A DNA stretch of 64,000 nucleotides. Origin: Actinoplanes sp. TBRC 11911 (GTDB lineage: Bacteria; Actinomycetota; Actinomycetes; Mycobacteriales; Micromonosporaceae). Shown piece after piece: positions 24,002 to 32,588 of this stretch (positions are counted from its first letter, which is position 1; every line of letters begins with the position of its first letter). The stretch is from positions 41,822-105,821 of the forward strand of contig NZ_JABBNC010000037.1 in assembly GCF_012933445.1 (NCBI RefSeq), read 5' to 3'. Below the pieces are notes generated by a model. It did not search any database. It was not told the origin of the DNA and saw only the letters and a program-made list of their open reading frames with translations. The position numbers and the translations under genes are program-made.

Positions 24002-25303
24002 ATGCAGCTCACTCCCCGGATCGGGGGCCGACCGGCGAGCGCCGACCTGTGGACGGATGTGCTCAGCCCGTACGACGGCAGCGCCGTCGCCCGGGTGCCG
24101 GCACTGTCCGCCACCCACGTCGCCGAGGCGGTGGCGGCCGCCGCGGCGACGCTGGCGCGGGCCGACTTTCCCCGGCAGCGCCGCGCCGAGGTCCTCGAGG
24201 CCGCCGCCGTGCTGCTCACCGAGCGGACCGAGGAGTTCGCGGTCACGATCGCCCGGGAGTCGGGCACCCCCATCCGGTACGCCCGTGCGGAGACGACGCG
24301 GGCCGCGAAGGCCACCAGAGCGGCCGCCGTCGAGTGCCGCCGGATGTTCTCGGACGCGATCGACGACACCGCCGGGGTCGGGTTCGTCCTGCACCGCCCG
24401 ATCGGCGTGGTGGCGGCCCTGACCCCGAGCCACGGCCCGCTCGAATTCGTGGCCCGGCAGGTGGCCCCGGCGATCGCGGCCGGGTGCCCGCTGGTCCTCA
24501 AACCCGCCGAGGCGACGCCGGTGTCCGCGATCCGGTTCGTCGACCTGCTGGTCGAGGCGGGGCTTCCGGCCGATTGGATCTCCGTGGTCACCGGCCGGGG
24601 CGCCGACGCCGGGCACGCTCTCGTCGCTCATCCGGTGCCCGCGCTGATCGCCTTCGCGGGCGGCGCCGAGGTGGGCCGCGAGATCCGGGAGCGGGCGCCG
24701 GACGCGCGCGTCCTGATCGATCCGGACATGAAGGCGGCCCTCATTCTGGAACCCGACGCCGAGCTCGACCGGGTGATCGAGGCGCTCAAGAAGGGCGCGT
24801 TCCGGGCCACCGGCCGCGTACTGGTGCATCGGTCCGTCTACGACCGGTCCGTCGAGCGGCTCTGCGAGGCCATCTGCGAGCTGCAGGTCGGCGACCCGCT
24901 GGACGCGGCGACGATGGTGGGGCCGCTGATCTCGCCGGCCGACGCGGACGCGGTGGAGGAGGAGATCGCCGCGGCCCGCCGCAACGGCGCCGAGGTGACC
25001 GGGGGCAAGCGACGCGGGCCGTCCCTGCTCGCACCCGCTGTGATCGAGGGCCCGCCGGGTGACGTGCGGGGTCCGGTGGTCACCGCGACGCCGTACGCCG
25101 ACCTGGACGAGGCGGTCGCGCTGGCCGGGAGCGGGACGGCCGCCGGGATCTTCACCTCCGGGCTGGCGACCGCGGTGCGCGCGGCCCGCGAACTCCGGTT
25201 CGACACCGTGCTGATCAACGACGTCCCCTGCGCACCGCCGGATCGGCGGCCCACCGGCGTACGGGAAATGACCGCCGAGAAGAACGTGATGGTGATGCCA
25301 TGA
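24002..25303 (+). CDS. aldehyde-dehydrogenase-fold protein lacking the catalytic residues
   Basis: 433 residues (usual ALDH 480-500). GGGAGG ribosome site before ATG 24002 (GTG at 23999 also possible). The ALDH fold is clear: VGFVLHRPIGVVAALTPS, the cofactor-binding lysine in LVLKPAEATP, FAGGAEVGREI, and RVLVHRSVYD. But three catalytic elements are altered: TPWN reads TPSH (oxyanion asparagine lost), the ELGGK general base reads DPDMK, and the cysteine loop between GAF and RVLVH is missing about 8 residues (KGAFRATGRVLVH), leaving no nucleophile. The frame is intact throughout. The gene is translationally coupled (ATGA overlap) to the ABC ATPase. Inference: a non-enzymatic or altered-function paralogue, not a decaying gene. 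Confidence 0.85.
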   Translation: MQLTPRIGGRPASADLWTDVLSPYDGSAVARVPALSATHVAEAVAAAAATLARADFPRQRRAEVLEAAAVLLTERTEEFAVTIARESGTPIRYARAETTRAAKATRAAAVECRRMFSDAIDDTAGVGFVLHRPIGVVAALTPSHGPLEFVARQVAPAIAAGCPLVLKPAEATPVSAIRFVDLLVEAGLPADWISVVTGRGADAGHALVAHPVPALIAFAGGAEVGREIRERAPDARVLIDPDMKAALILEPDAELDRVIEALKKGAFRATGRVLVHRSVYDRSVERLCEAICELQVGDPLDAATMVGPLISPADADAVEEEIAAARRNGAEVTGGKRRGPSLLAPAVIEGPPGDVRGPVVTATPYADLDEAVALAGSGTAAGIFTSGLATAVRAARELRFDTVLINDVPCAPPDRRPTGVREMTAEKNVMVMP

Positions 25304-26298
25304 GCGAGACGCCGGCGATTCGGCTTTCCGGGTTGCGCAAGAGCTTCGGCTCGGTCGAGGCCGTGGCCGGGATCGACCTGGAGATCGCGGACGGCGAGTT
25401 CTTCTCGATGCTCGGGCCGTCCGGGTCGGGCAAGACCACCGTGCTGCGGATGATCGCCGGCTTCGAGCTGCCGACCGCCGGGACCGTGTCGCTGAGCGGC
25501 CGCGACGTCACCCGGCTGCCGCCGTTCGAGCGCGACGTCAACACGGTCTTCCAGGACTACGCGCTGTTTCCGCACATGAGCGTGCTGGAGAACGTCGAGT
25601 ACGGGCTGCGGGTGCGCAAGGTGCCGCGTCGCGAGCGCCGGGAGCGGGCGTTGCGGGCGCTGGCATCGGTGCGGCTGGAGGGTTTCGAGACACGCCGGCC
25701 CAGCGCGATGTCCGGCGGGCAGCGGCAGCGGGTGGCCCTGGCGCGGGCGCTGGTCAACCGGCCCCGGGTGCTGCTGCTCGACGAGCCGCTGGGCGCGCTG
25801 GACGCGAAGTTGCGCGAGCAGATGCAGGTCGAGCTCAAGGAGATCCAGCGCGACGTCGGCATCACGTTCGTCTTCGTGACGCACGACCAGGCCGAGGCGC
25901 TGACGATGAGTGACCGGGTCGCGGTCTTCGATCAAGGGCGGATCAACCAGGTGGGTACGCCCGAGGAGGTCTACGAACGGCCGGCGTCCGCGTTCGTGGC
26001 GAGCTTCGTCGGCACGTCCAACCTGCTCAGCGGTGCGGCGGCGAAAGCTTTGATCGGCCGTGACGGCACCTTTTCGGTACGCCCGGAGAAAGTCCACATG
26101 GGCACGTCCGGGGTGCCCGGGACGGTGGCCGAGGTGATCTACGCCGGTGCCGTCACGCGATACGTCGTCGATCTGGACGCGGGCGCGCGGATGGTCGTGG
26201 TCGATCGCGACCGGCGCGAGCTGCGCGGGCAATCGGTCTGCCTGTCTTGGCAGGACGAGCACGTAGTTGAGATAAAGGAGAACGCTGATGCGGCATAA
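25300..26298 (+). CDS. potA: ABC transporter ATPase, polyamine (PotA) type
   Basis: 332 residues. Walker A GPSGSGKTT, Q-loop VFQDYALFPHMSV, signature MSGGQRQRVALARAL, Walker B VLLLDEPLGALD, H-loop THDQAEA; a C-terminal TOBE domain begins near residue 245 (FVGTSNLLSG onward). The start overlaps the ALDH-like stop by 4 bp and the end overlaps the binding-protein gene by 11 bp. It powers uptake through the two permeases that follow. Polyamine-type specificity is inferred from overall family resemblance. Confidence 0.93.
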   Translation: MSETPAIRLSGLRKSFGSVEAVAGIDLEIADGEFFSMLGPSGSGKTTVLRMIAGFELPTAGTVSLSGRDVTRLPPFERDVNTVFQDYALFPHMSVLENVEYGLRVRKVPRRERRERALRALASVRLEGFETRRPSAMSGGQRQRVALARALVNRPRVLLLDEPLGALDAKLREQMQVELKEIQRDVGITFVFVTHDQAEALTMSDRVAVFDQGRINQVGTPEEVYERPASAFVASFVGTSNLLSGAAAKALIGRDGTFSVRPEKVHMGTSGVPGTVAEVIYAGAVTRYVVDLDAGARMVVVDRDRRELRGQSVCLSWQDEHVVEIKENADAA

Positions 26299-27496
26299 GG
26301 GAAAGGCGCTGGCGGCCGCCATGGCCGCGGGCGTCCTCATTCTGGCGGCCGGATGTTCCGGCAACGATTCCGGCAACGAGGCGGGTAGCGGGCCAGGCGG
26401 CCTGAGCGTCCCGAAGATCGACAAGATGGCCACGCTCGGCACGGGCGAGGGCACCGTCAACGTCATCGCGTGGGCCGGATACGTCGAGGACGGCTCCACC
26501 GATCCGAAGGTCGACTGGGTGTCGGACTTCGAGAAGGAGACCGGCTGCAAGGTCAACTCCAAGGTCGCGGGCACCTCGGACGAGATGGTGTCGCTGATGA
26601 AGACCGGCGAGTACGACGTGGTCTCGGCCTCGGGTGACGCGTCGCTGCGGCTCATCTACGGCGGCGACGTCGCCCCGGTGAACACCGATCTCATCCCGAA
26701 CTACAAGGATGTCTTCGAGGGGCTGAAGAACAAGCAGTGGAACTCGGTCGACGGCCAGCCCTACGGCGTGCCGCACGGCCGCGGCGCGAACCTGCTGATG
26801 TACCGCACCGACGTGGTGAAGCCGGCGCCGACCTCGTGGGCCGCCGTGTTCGACGCGAACTCCCCGTACCAGGGCAAGATCACCGCGTACGACTCGCCGA
26901 TCTACATCGCGGACGCGGCGCTCTATCTCATGACGACGCAGCCGGATCTGGGCATCAAGAACCCGTACGCGCTGGACGACACCCAGTTCAAGGCGGCCAC
27001 CGACCTGCTCACCGCGCAGAACAAGATGATCGGCGAGTACTGGTCCGACTACACCAAGGAGGTGCAGGCGTTCAAGGCCGGCAACTCGGTGCTCGGGACC
27101 ACGTGGCAGGTCATCACCAACCTGGCACAGGCCGACAAGGCGCCGGTCGAGGCGTTCCTGCCGAACGAGGGCGCGACCGGCTGGTCCGACACGTGGATGA
27201 TCTCGTCGAAGTCCAAGCACCCGAACTGCGCGTACATGTGGATGAACCACATCATCTCCCCGAAGTCGAACGCGGCGGTGGCGGAGTGGTTCGGTGAGGC
27301 GCCGGCCAACAAGCTGGCCTGTCAGCAGACCGCGGACAAGAACTTCTGCGCGACGTACCACGCGGACGACGAGGCGTACTACCAGAAGGTCTGGTACTGG
27401 ACCACGCCGATCGCCCAGTGCCTCGACGGGCGTACGAACGTGACCTGCAAGGACTACTCGGCCTGGACCCAGGCCTGGACGACGATCAAGGGATAA
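26288..27496 (+). CDS. potD: lipoprotein substrate-binding protein, polyamine (PotD) type
   Basis: 402 residues with a lipoprotein signal: hydrophobic core AMAAGVLILAAGC, lipobox LAAGC with the lipidated cysteine at about residue 24. The mature part begins with a Gly/Ser/Asn linker and is of the spermidine/putrescine-binding group (VNVIAWAGYVEDG, GEYDVVSASGD, QPYGVPHGRGANLLMYR, GTTWQVITN). Delivers substrate to the permeases. It starts inside the ATPase gene (11-bp overlap); the GGAGAAC just upstream of ATG serves as ribosome site. A PotA-D-B-C order follows. Confidence 0.9.
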   Translation: MRHKGKALAAAMAAGVLILAAGCSGNDSGNEAGSGPGGLSVPKIDKMATLGTGEGTVNVIAWAGYVEDGSTDPKVDWVSDFEKETGCKVNSKVAGTSDEMVSLMKTGEYDVVSASGDASLRLIYGGDVAPVNTDLIPNYKDVFEGLKNKQWNSVDGQPYGVPHGRGANLLMYRTDVVKPAPTSWAAVFDANSPYQGKITAYDSPIYIADAALYLMTTQPDLGIKNPYALDDTQFKAATDLLTAQNKMIGEYWSDYTKEVQAFKAGNSVLGTTWQVITNLAQADKAPVEAFLPNEGATGWSDTWMISSKSKHPNCAYMWMNHIISPKSNAAVAEWFGEAPANKLACQQTADKNFCATYHADDEAYYQKVWYWTTPIAQCLDGRTNVTCKDYSAWTQAWTTIKG

Positions 27497-27497
27497 G

Positions 27498-28346
27498 GTG
27501 CGCTCTTTCCTTCACCGGCATCCGGGCGTACGCCTCGCCGGCCTGCTGTCCGCGCCACTGCTCTGGCTGGTCGTCGCCTACCTGGGCGCTCTCGCCGTGC
27601 TGCTGGTGTCGGCGTTCTGGGCGGTCAACACGTTCACCGGTGAGGTGGTGCGGGAGTTCTCGTTGCAGAACTTCCGGACCATCCTCACCGAGGACGTGTA
27701 CCGCAACGTGACGCTGCGCAGTGTCGGTGTGGCGGCCGCGGTGACGGTGATCTGCGTCGTGCTGGCGGTGCCGATGGCGTTGTACATGGCGAAAGTGGCG
27801 TCGCCCCGGTCGCGGCACTGGCTGGTGATCGCCATCCTGACTCCACTGTGGGCGTCGTACCTGGTCAAGGCGTACGCGTGGCGGGTGTTGCTGGCCAACG
27901 GCGGGCCGGTCGATTGGCTCCTCGGGGGTCCCGGGCGAGGGCCGGGTTATGGGTTGTTCGCCACCATCATTGTCTTGTCGTACCTATGGCTTCCTTACAT
28001 GATTTTGCCGATTTATGCCGGTTTAGAGCGACTGCCCGACTCGTTGCTGGAAGCCTCGGCCGATCTGGGCGCGCGAGGGTCTCGGACATTTAGGGCAATT
28101 GTGTTGCCGATCCTCGTGCCGTCGATCTTCGCCGGGTCGATCTTCACGTTCAGCCTGTCGCTCGGTGACTACATCACCGTGCAGATCGTCGGCGGCAAGA
28201 CCCAGCTGATCGGCAACCTCGTGTACGCCAACATCGGCGCGGCCAACAACCTGCCGTTCGCCGCCGCGCTGGCCGTCATCCCCGTCCTGATCATGGTGAT
28301 CTACCTGGTCGCGGTCCGTCGCTCGGGCGCCCTGGAGGAGTTGTGA
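27498..28346 (+). CDS. potB: ABC permease, PotB type
   Basis: 282 residues from GTG 27498, immediately after the binding-protein stop with AAGGATAAGG as ribosome site. Six hydrophobic helices; the EAA-loop that contacts the ATPase reads LEASADLGARGSRTFRAIVLPILVP-like (seen as SLLEASADLGARG followed by FRAIVLPILVPS). Partner of the next permease, with 4-bp GTGA overlap. Cytoplasmic membrane. Confidence 0.92.
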   Translation: MRSFLHRHPGVRLAGLLSAPLLWLVVAYLGALAVLLVSAFWAVNTFTGEVVREFSLQNFRTILTEDVYRNVTLRSVGVAAAVTVICVVLAVPMALYMAKVASPRSRHWLVIAILTPLWASYLVKAYAWRVLLANGGPVDWLLGGPGRGPGYGLFATIIVLSYLWLPYMILPIYAGLERLPDSLLEASADLGARGSRTFRAIVLPILVPSIFAGSIFTFSLSLGDYITVQIVGGKTQLIGNLVYANIGAANNLPFAAALAVIPVLIMVIYLVAVRRSGALEEL

Positions 28347-29158
28347 CGCTGTCCGCGTGGTCACGCTGGGGCCTGCGCGTGTTCATGGCGCTGGGCCTGC
28401 TCTTCATCTACGTGCCGCTGCTGCTGATCCTGGTCAACTCGTTCAACGGCGACCGCACGTTCGCCTGGCCGCCGCACGATTTCACCACCCGCTGGTGGTC
28501 CGCGGCCTGGCACAACGGCGGCGCCCGCGACGCACTGTGGACGTCGGTGAAGGCCGGCCTCGGCGCCACGGCGATCGCCCTGGTGCTGGGCACGATGGTG
28601 TCGTTCGCCGTGCAGCGTTTCAAGTTCTTCGGCCGCGACACGGTGTCGTTGCTGATCATCCTGCCGATCGCGTTGCCGGGCATCGTCACCGGGATCGCGT
28701 TGGACAGCGCGTGGCGCTCGGTGATCGAGCCGCTGGGCCTCGGCAAGGGGTTGTTCTCGGTGATCGTCGGGCATGCGACCTTCTGCGTCGTCGTGGTCTA
28801 CAACAACGTGCTGGCCCGGCTCCGGCGCACCGGGACGTCGTTGGAGGAGGCGTCCGCCGACCTCGGCGCCGCGCCCGGCCAGACGTTCCGCTTCGTGACG
28901 TTCCCGATGATCCGCTCGGCGCTGCTGGCGGGCGGCCTGCTGGCGTTCGCCCTGTCCTTCGACGAGATCATCGTGACGACCTTCACGGCGGGCCCGGGCA
29001 TCACGACGCTGCCGATCTGGATTTTCAACAACCTGTTCCGCCCGAACCAGGCCCCGGTGGTGAACGTGGTCGCCGCCGTCCTGATCGTGCTGTCGGTGGT
29101 GCCGGTGTGGTTCGCCCAGCGCCTGGCCGGCCCGGCCGCCGGCGCCAGCCGGACGTAG
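28343..29158 (+). CDS. potC: ABC permease, PotC type
   Basis: 271 residues; start overlaps the PotB stop as GTGA. Six membrane helices, EAA-loop SLEEASADLGAAPGQTFR followed by TFPMIRSALLAGG. Last gene of the five-gene operon ALDH-like/potA/potD/potB/potC. The next gene is convergent, 28 bp away, with no strong hairpin between. Confidence 0.92.
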   Translation: MTLSAWSRWGLRVFMALGLLFIYVPLLLILVNSFNGDRTFAWPPHDFTTRWWSAAWHNGGARDALWTSVKAGLGATAIALVLGTMVSFAVQRFKFFGRDTVSLLIILPIALPGIVTGIALDSAWRSVIEPLGLGKGLFSVIVGHATFCVVVVYNNVLARLRRTGTSLEEASADLGAAPGQTFRFVTFPMIRSALLAGGLLAFALSFDEIIVTTFTAGPGITTLPIWIFNNLFRPNQAPVVNVVAAVLIVLSVVPVWFAQRLAGPAAGASRT

Positions 29159-29186
29159 GGCCGGCGCCGGCGATGCCGGACCGGTT

Positions 29187-30665
29187 TTACGCGGCTTTCG
29201 GCCGCGCGACCAGGTCGTCCGGGACTGCGAAACCGGCCTCGGCGAGTGCTTCCACTTCCTCGACCTGCGGCAGGGTCAGCTTGGCCGAGCGGCTGCGGGG
29301 CATCAGGAACGCCACGATGCCGGCGGTGAGGGCGGCGACGGCGGCACCGACGACGAAGATCAGCCGGAACTGCGACTCCTGCGGCAGCGGCACACTCAGG
29401 CCGGGGATCACGTTGCGGGTCAGCAGGGTGACGACGAACGCCGTGCCCAGGCTCATGCCCACCGAGCGGAAAATAGAGTTCACGCTGTTCGCGATGCCGG
29501 TCTCGGCGTGATCGACATGCTGGACGACGAGGGTGGGCAGCGCGGCGTAACTGAACATCACGCCGGTCATGACCGCGATCGTGCCGACGATCACCTCCCA
29601 CGTCGTCGCGTGCGCGGCGGCGAGCAGGACGAAGCCCGCGGCCGACACCAGCGTCGCGATCACCAGGGTGGCCTTGGAGCCGAACCGGGAAACCAGGATG
29701 CCGCCGAGCGGTGCGGTGAGGATGCCGCCGCCGGTGGCGGGCAGCAGGTAGACCACGCTCGTGGCCAGGACGCTCGCTCCGAAGCCGTAGCCGCTAATGC
29801 CTGGCGGGCTCTGGACCAGCGCGGACACGCCCAGGAACACGGCGAACATGACGAAGCCGGTGGACAGTCCGGCCACGTGCGCGATCACGATCGGCCGGTG
29901 GCTGAGCATGCGTGTGCTGACCAGGGGCTGGGTGATGCGGCGTTCCATGAGCACGAAGAGCGCGAGCACGACGACGGCGCCGATCAGGCTGCCGATGACG
30001 GCGGTTGAGCCCCAGCCCCAGTCGTTGCCCTGCTCCAGCGGCATGACCAGCAGGACCAGGCCGAGGCCGAGCACGCCGGCGCCGAGCCAGTCGAGGCGTC
30101 CGGTCGCGGCGGCGGCGCGCCGTGGCAGTGTCAGGAGTCCGAGCAGGGCGATGACGCTGAGGCCGGTGGAGAGCCAGAAGAGCTGGTGATAGTCCGGGCT
30201 GTCGCCGCGCATGAGCAATCCGGTGATGGTCAGGCCGAGACCCGAGCCGACCGCGAGCATGCCGCTGACCACGGCCATGGCGCCGGTCAGGCGGTGCGGC
30301 GGCACTTCTTCGCGCAGCACGCCGATGCCCAGCGGGAAGAGCCCGAAACTGCTCGCCTGCAGGACGCGGGCGAGGACGAGCAGGAAAAGGCTGCTGGTGG
30401 TGGCGGCAAGGATGGAGCCGATGATCACGAGAATCATCACTCCGATCATGACGGGACGCCGGCCCCGGAGATCGCCGAGCCGGCCGAGCACCGGGGTCAG
30501 GACCGCGGCGCCCAGCAGGTTCGCGGTGACCACCCAGCTTGCGGCGGCGGCGGAGACACCAAGATCGGCCTGGATGTCCCCGATGACGGGTACGACCAAG
30601 GTCTGCAGGACGGCGACCAGAAGCACGCCGTACGCCGCGACCGGTATGACGAGGCGTTTTGACAC
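29187..30665 (-). CDS. MFS transporter (DHA2 type)
   Basis: 492 residues from GTG 30665, chosen because GAGGGGGAACCT directly precedes it; a start at 30725 would add 20 residues without a ribosome site. About fourteen membrane helices, loop GRLGDLRGRRPVMIG after helix 2, helix 5 motif GMLAVGSGLGLTITGLLM. The C-terminus has an acidic tail (LPQVEEVEALAEAGF). A proton-driven exporter. The TetR gene at 30796 is divergent and a 6-bp-arm palindrome between them is a likely operator. Confidence 0.92.
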   Translation of the reverse strand: MSKRLVIPVAAYGVLLVAVLQTLVVPVIGDIQADLGVSAAAASWVVTANLLGAAVLTPVLGRLGDLRGRRPVMIGVMILVIIGSILAATTSSLFLLVLARVLQASSFGLFPLGIGVLREEVPPHRLTGAMAVVSGMLAVGSGLGLTITGLLMRGDSPDYHQLFWLSTGLSVIALLGLLTLPRRAAAATGRLDWLGAGVLGLGLVLLVMPLEQGNDWGWGSTAVIGSLIGAVVVLALFVLMERRITQPLVSTRMLSHRPIVIAHVAGLSTGFVMFAVFLGVSALVQSPPGISGYGFGASVLATSVVYLLPATGGGILTAPLGGILVSRFGSKATLVIATLVSAAGFVLLAAAHATTWEVIVGTIAVMTGVMFSYAALPTLVVQHVDHAETGIANSVNSIFRSVGMSLGTAFVVTLLTRNVIPGLSVPLPQESQFRLIFVVGAAVAALTAGIVAFLMPRSRSAKLTLPQVEEVEALAEAGFAVPDDLVARPKAA

Positions 30666-30750
30666 AGGTTCCCCCTCGAGCTGAACGAGCCACTCGAAGG
30701 TAGACGCGGGGGCGACTATTTTCAACGCGGTGTCGATAAAATTCGTGTGA

Positions 30751-30768
30751 CGTCGATTTCACTCGACG
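30751..30768. promoter_or_regulatory. candidate TetR operator
   Basis: CGTCGA-TTTCAC-TCGACG: perfect 6-bp arms, 28 bp upstream of the TetR start and within the divergent MFS/TetR promoter region. Further TCGAT motifs flank it at 30733 and 30773. Confidence 0.55.
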
Positions 30769-30795
30769 GCAGTCGATTATCGTAGAATCGGCGTC

Positions 30796-31404
30796 ATGGC
30801 AGGCAGCATCACCAGTCGGCGGCAGGGCCTCACCAAGGGCGATCAGCGCGAGCGCGCCCTGCTCGACGCGGCGCGCGCCTTGTTCCGCGAGAAGCCGATC
30901 GGCGAGGTCGCCATCGACGAGCTCACCGGCGCCGCCGGGATCACCAGATCGAGCTTCTACTTCTACTTCGAGTCCAAGCGGGCGTTGCTCGCCGCTCTGT
31001 GCGACCAGGCGGTCGGCGAGACCGACGACGAGATGGCCGAGTGGCTGGCCTCCGATGGGCCCAACCGCGACGCCCTGCGCCGGGGCCTGGCCCGATCGCT
31101 CGCCCGGTGGCGCATCGACGGCCGCTGGTTACGTGAGCTGTTCATCGCCCCCGACCCGGGCCAGGACATTTTGAGCGTGCGGGAGCGGCTGATCACCAGC
31201 AGCGGCTCGGCGCTGTGCGACCGCATCCGACGCGATGCGCGCGCCGGCCGCACCGTCGGCGGCGTCCCGGAGCAGCTCGCCTCGATGGTCATCGGCCTGC
31301 GGGTCATGACGCTGTCCGAGCTCTACGCACTCCCGGGCACCTACACCGACGACGAACTGCTCGACGGCCTCACCGACGCCATTCTGCGACTGATCTACGG
31401 CTGA
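30796..31404 (+). CDS. TetR-family repressor
   Basis: 202 residues. Helix-turn-helix about residues 20-66 (ALLDAARALFREKPIGEVAI, then AAGITRSSFYFYFESKRALL, the SFYFYF recognition helix seen in EthR-like regulators). The ligand domain follows from about residue 75. Divergent from the MFS exporter, which it probably represses together with itself through the palindrome in the shared promoter. Its end overlaps the EboE-like gene by 10 bp in convergent orientation. Confidence 0.92.
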   Translation: MAGSITSRRQGLTKGDQRERALLDAARALFREKPIGEVAIDELTGAAGITRSSFYFYFESKRALLAALCDQAVGETDDEMAEWLASDGPNRDALRRGLARSLARWRIDGRWLRELFIAPDPGQDILSVRERLITSSGSALCDRIRRDARAGRTVGGVPEQLASMVIGLRVMTLSELYALPGTYTDDELLDGLTDAILRLIYG

Positions 31405-32588
31405 CGCGGCAGGTGGTTGCGCAGCCAGGTCCACTCCCGCACGACGTAGTCGGTGATGTCGCCGGTCTTGAGATGGGCCGGCAGGACGTCCCAGGTGTAC
31501 GTCTCGATCTCCAGGTGGTCGGACAGCGGCACCTCGGCGTGCAGGGCCAGCGCGTCCTCGATGCCGGCGCGCGTCGTGCCGAACCCTCCCAGGTCGTCCA
31601 GGAAGATCGGCACGTGGAAGTGGGTGCGCCACTCACGCACGCCGCCCGGATCCTTTCGCCAGGCGGCGATCGCGTCGCTCAGGTTGAGCATCTTGGTCAG
31701 CTCGCCGTCGCGCGACTCGGTGGTCTGGCTGAGGTAGATCGTGTCGGTGAACGCGTCGAGCGCGGCCACCACCTCCTCGGTCACCTCCGGCACGCGCAGC
31801 GCCGCGGCGGCCTGCAGCTTGAAGATGGGCACGCCGGCGTCGCGCAACGACCGCAGCGATCCCGCGATGTCCTCGAACTCGACGGACTGGTGACCGATGT
31901 CGAACACGACCCCGAGGTGCCGGCGTACCAGCCCGGCAGCCTCGCTCGCGGGCAGCCCGGTCAGCGCGCACAGGGTGCGGATGCCCTCGGCCGACCACAC
32001 GTGGTTCGTGAAGTAGTCGAGGGTCTCCGCGGTGGTCTCCAGCAGGCAGAACGGTTCCGGTTCGAGCGCGAGCTTCACCCGGTGCCCGGTCCGCCGTTCG
32101 AGGTCGGCGAGGTGCGCCACGGTGCGCAGCACGTTGCCGGTGATCCGCGCGACGTCGTCCTCGCCGTGCACATTGGCGCGGAACGCCAGCGGCGCGCTCT
32201 GGATCGACGGCGAGATCGACGACGGGGTGATGTCGGCAAGCACATCGGCGACCTGATTCGTGTACGCCACACGCGTCTCGCTCGACCAGTCCGGTTCGTA
32301 GACGTCCTCCATCACGCGGTGCCCTTTGAACGGCCCGTACGGGAACGCGTTGACGGTGAACACATACATGTCCCGCCGGTCCAGCCAGTCGCGCAGCCGC
32401 GCGCGCTCGGCGGGGTCGGCCGCGAGCGTCCGCGCCGACGCACCGGACAGGCGCAACGACACCCCGTACGGCTCGGTCGGCGACACCCGCTCCTTCACCG
32501 CCGGCGCGTACGTCTCGAGGCTCGCCCGCATCTCGTCCCACGTGTCGCCCGGATGCACGAGCGTGGAGTAGCCGAGGTGGCCGCTCAC
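31395..32588 (-). CDS. EboE-like sugar-phosphate-isomerase-fold (TIM barrel) protein
   Basis: 397 residues from GTG 32588, overlapping the M24 gene stop as GTGA. The pattern is that of EboE (metabolite traffic protein) proteins: HLGYSTLVHPGDTWDEMRAS, VSLRLSG, YVFTVNAFPYGPFKGHRV, then DVYEPDW, a metal-type segment KLALEPEPFCLLETT, VVFDIGHQSVEFED, and HFHVPIFLDDLGGFGTT. In other bacteria and algae eboE sits in the eboABCDEF set for export of a polyprenylated cyclitol-like metabolite. None of the other ebo genes is present here; instead it ends a catabolic-looking operon with sugar ABC transporter and dehydrogenases. So either a free-standing isomerase/epimerase or a repurposed EboE. Last gene of its operon. 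Confidence 0.82.
   Translation of the reverse strand: MSGHLGYSTLVHPGDTWDEMRASLETYAPAVKERVSPTEPYGVSLRLSGASARTLAADPAERARLRDWLDRRDMYVFTVNAFPYGPFKGHRVMEDVYEPDWSSETRVAYTNQVADVLADITPSSISPSIQSAPLAFRANVHGEDDVARITGNVLRTVAHLADLERRTGHRVKLALEPEPFCLLETTAETLDYFTNHVWSAEGIRTLCALTGLPASEAAGLVRRHLGVVFDIGHQSVEFEDIAGSLRSLRDAGVPIFKLQAAAALRVPEVTEEVVAALDAFTDTIYLSQTTESRDGELTKMLNLSDAIAAWRKDPGGVREWRTHFHVPIFLDDLGGFGTTRAGIEDALALHAEVPLSDHLEIETYTWDVLPAHLKTGDITDYVVREWTWLRNHLPRQP

Noticed and set aside
23893..24591. N-terminal extension of the PucR protein
   Set aside because: The added 233 residues lie opposite the ALDH-like gene and have no family resemblance; PucR domain begins at 23892.
24002..25303. Frameshift as explanation for the lost ALDH residues
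   Set aside because: The frame and homology are continuous on both sides of every altered motif, so point changes and an in-frame deletion fit better.
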